64,000 nucleotides of DNA from Rhabditoides inermis (Eukaryota; Nematoda; Chromadorea; Rhabditida; Rhabditidae). The number at the start of each line of letters is the position of its first letter. Position 1 is the stretch's first letter. The notes under the pieces are model-generated. The model made no database searches. It saw nothing but the letters and a program-made list of their open reading frames with translations, and was not told where the DNA came from. The DNA lies in the NCBI GenBank assembly GCA_963966185.1, contig CAWZYM010000291.1, positions 124,001-188,000 of the forward strand. Reading direction: 5' to 3'. Of this stretch, positions 63,732-64,000 are shown piece after piece. Made by a program: the position numbers and the translations under genes.

Positions 63732-64000
63732 ATGGTCCGTCGCAAGAAGGCGCGCCCCGTGCTCGAACAGCCAGTCGGATCGACGTTCGGTCGAAGGGAG
63801 GATGCCGGGGGAGACGTCGCTGCTGGGTGGGACAGAAGAGAGAGAGGGGGGGGGGGGGAAGGGGAAGGGAAAGGAGAGAGAGAGGGAGGGAGAGAGGGAA
63901 AGAGAGAGGGAGAGGGAGGGAGAGACTGGGTTTTTAAGTGTTATTACTCCGCGAGTGGCCGTGGCACGCGCGGCGCCCGCGGTGAAAGTCAAGGCGCCTA
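63732..64000 (+). CDS. Unrecognised gene, 5' part only (runs off the window)
   Basis: Exon 1 63732-63826 begins MVRRKKARPVLEQPVGSTFG; after a GA-rich intron, exon 2 from 63939 reads in phase as VITPRVAVARAAPAVKVKAP and leaves the window open. The start is basic and the second exon Ala/Arg-rich, but the fragment is too short to assign. The AAG acceptor at 63938 is unusual, though the fax-like gene uses one at 63156. Confidence 0.45.
   Translation, partial: MVRRKKARPVLEQPVGSTFGRREDAGGDVAAGWDRRERGGGGEGEGKGEREGGREGKREGEGGRDWVFKCYYSASGRGTRGARGESQGA

Noticed and set aside
1..64000. CRISPR arrays, bacterial operons or phage genes
   Set aside because: Spliced eukaryotic gene structure throughout; no spaced identical repeats of CRISPR type.

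Overview
The window is eukaryotic nuclear DNA, almost certainly from a nematode and probably a rhabditid. The evidence is very many short GT-AG introns ending in TTTCAG or TTGCAG, an flp-27-type neuropeptide precursor, a NeSL-like non-LTR retrotransposon, and consecutive same-strand genes whose start codons sit directly behind an AG as in trans-spliced operons. Exons are GC-rich. Introns are AT-rich or are purine (GA)n tracts.

One plus-strand gene, a VPS13D-type bridge-like lipid transfer protein, fills positions 1085-59909. I could place 111 exons whose splice phases agree throughout and join into one reading frame of about 3,375 residues. It runs from the chorein N-terminus through the VPS13 adaptor-binding (VAB) region and a ricin-type lectin-like segment to the C-terminal APT1/ATG2_C-like and PH-like regions.

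Its large introns hold other things. The intron at 17698-21717 carries an antisense three-exon flp-27-like neuropeptide gene. The intron at 36684-43158 carries an intact 1,920-codon antisense NeSL-like retrotransposon ORF (zinc fingers, Ulp1-type protease, reverse transcriptase, restriction-like endonuclease). The intron at 50483-53197 splits the lectin-like region and carries three small antisense genes in a row, each with a mitochondrial-presequence-like N-terminus. Other introns hold TA-flanked MITEs, a hairpin with about 105-bp arms, a terminal-inverted-repeat element with a tRNA-like core, and tandem repeats.

Downstream on the plus strand lie a PET117-like mitochondrial membrane protein (60451-60769), a failed-axon-connections/CDR-type GST-fold protein (61018-63479) and the first two exons of an unrecognised gene (63732 to the window end). 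The spacing of about 250-540 bp and the AG placed at or beside each start codon suggest an operon headed by VPS13D. Several of the small proteins look mitochondrial and VPS13D itself acts in mitochondrial and peroxisomal homeostasis, so the locus may be a mitochondria-related neighbourhood; that last point is inference.

A GTGAAACG motif recurs in more than 20 introns, mostly in one orientation. Its complement contains the GTTTCA core of the nematode piRNA upstream motif. This is the least explained and possibly most interesting feature.
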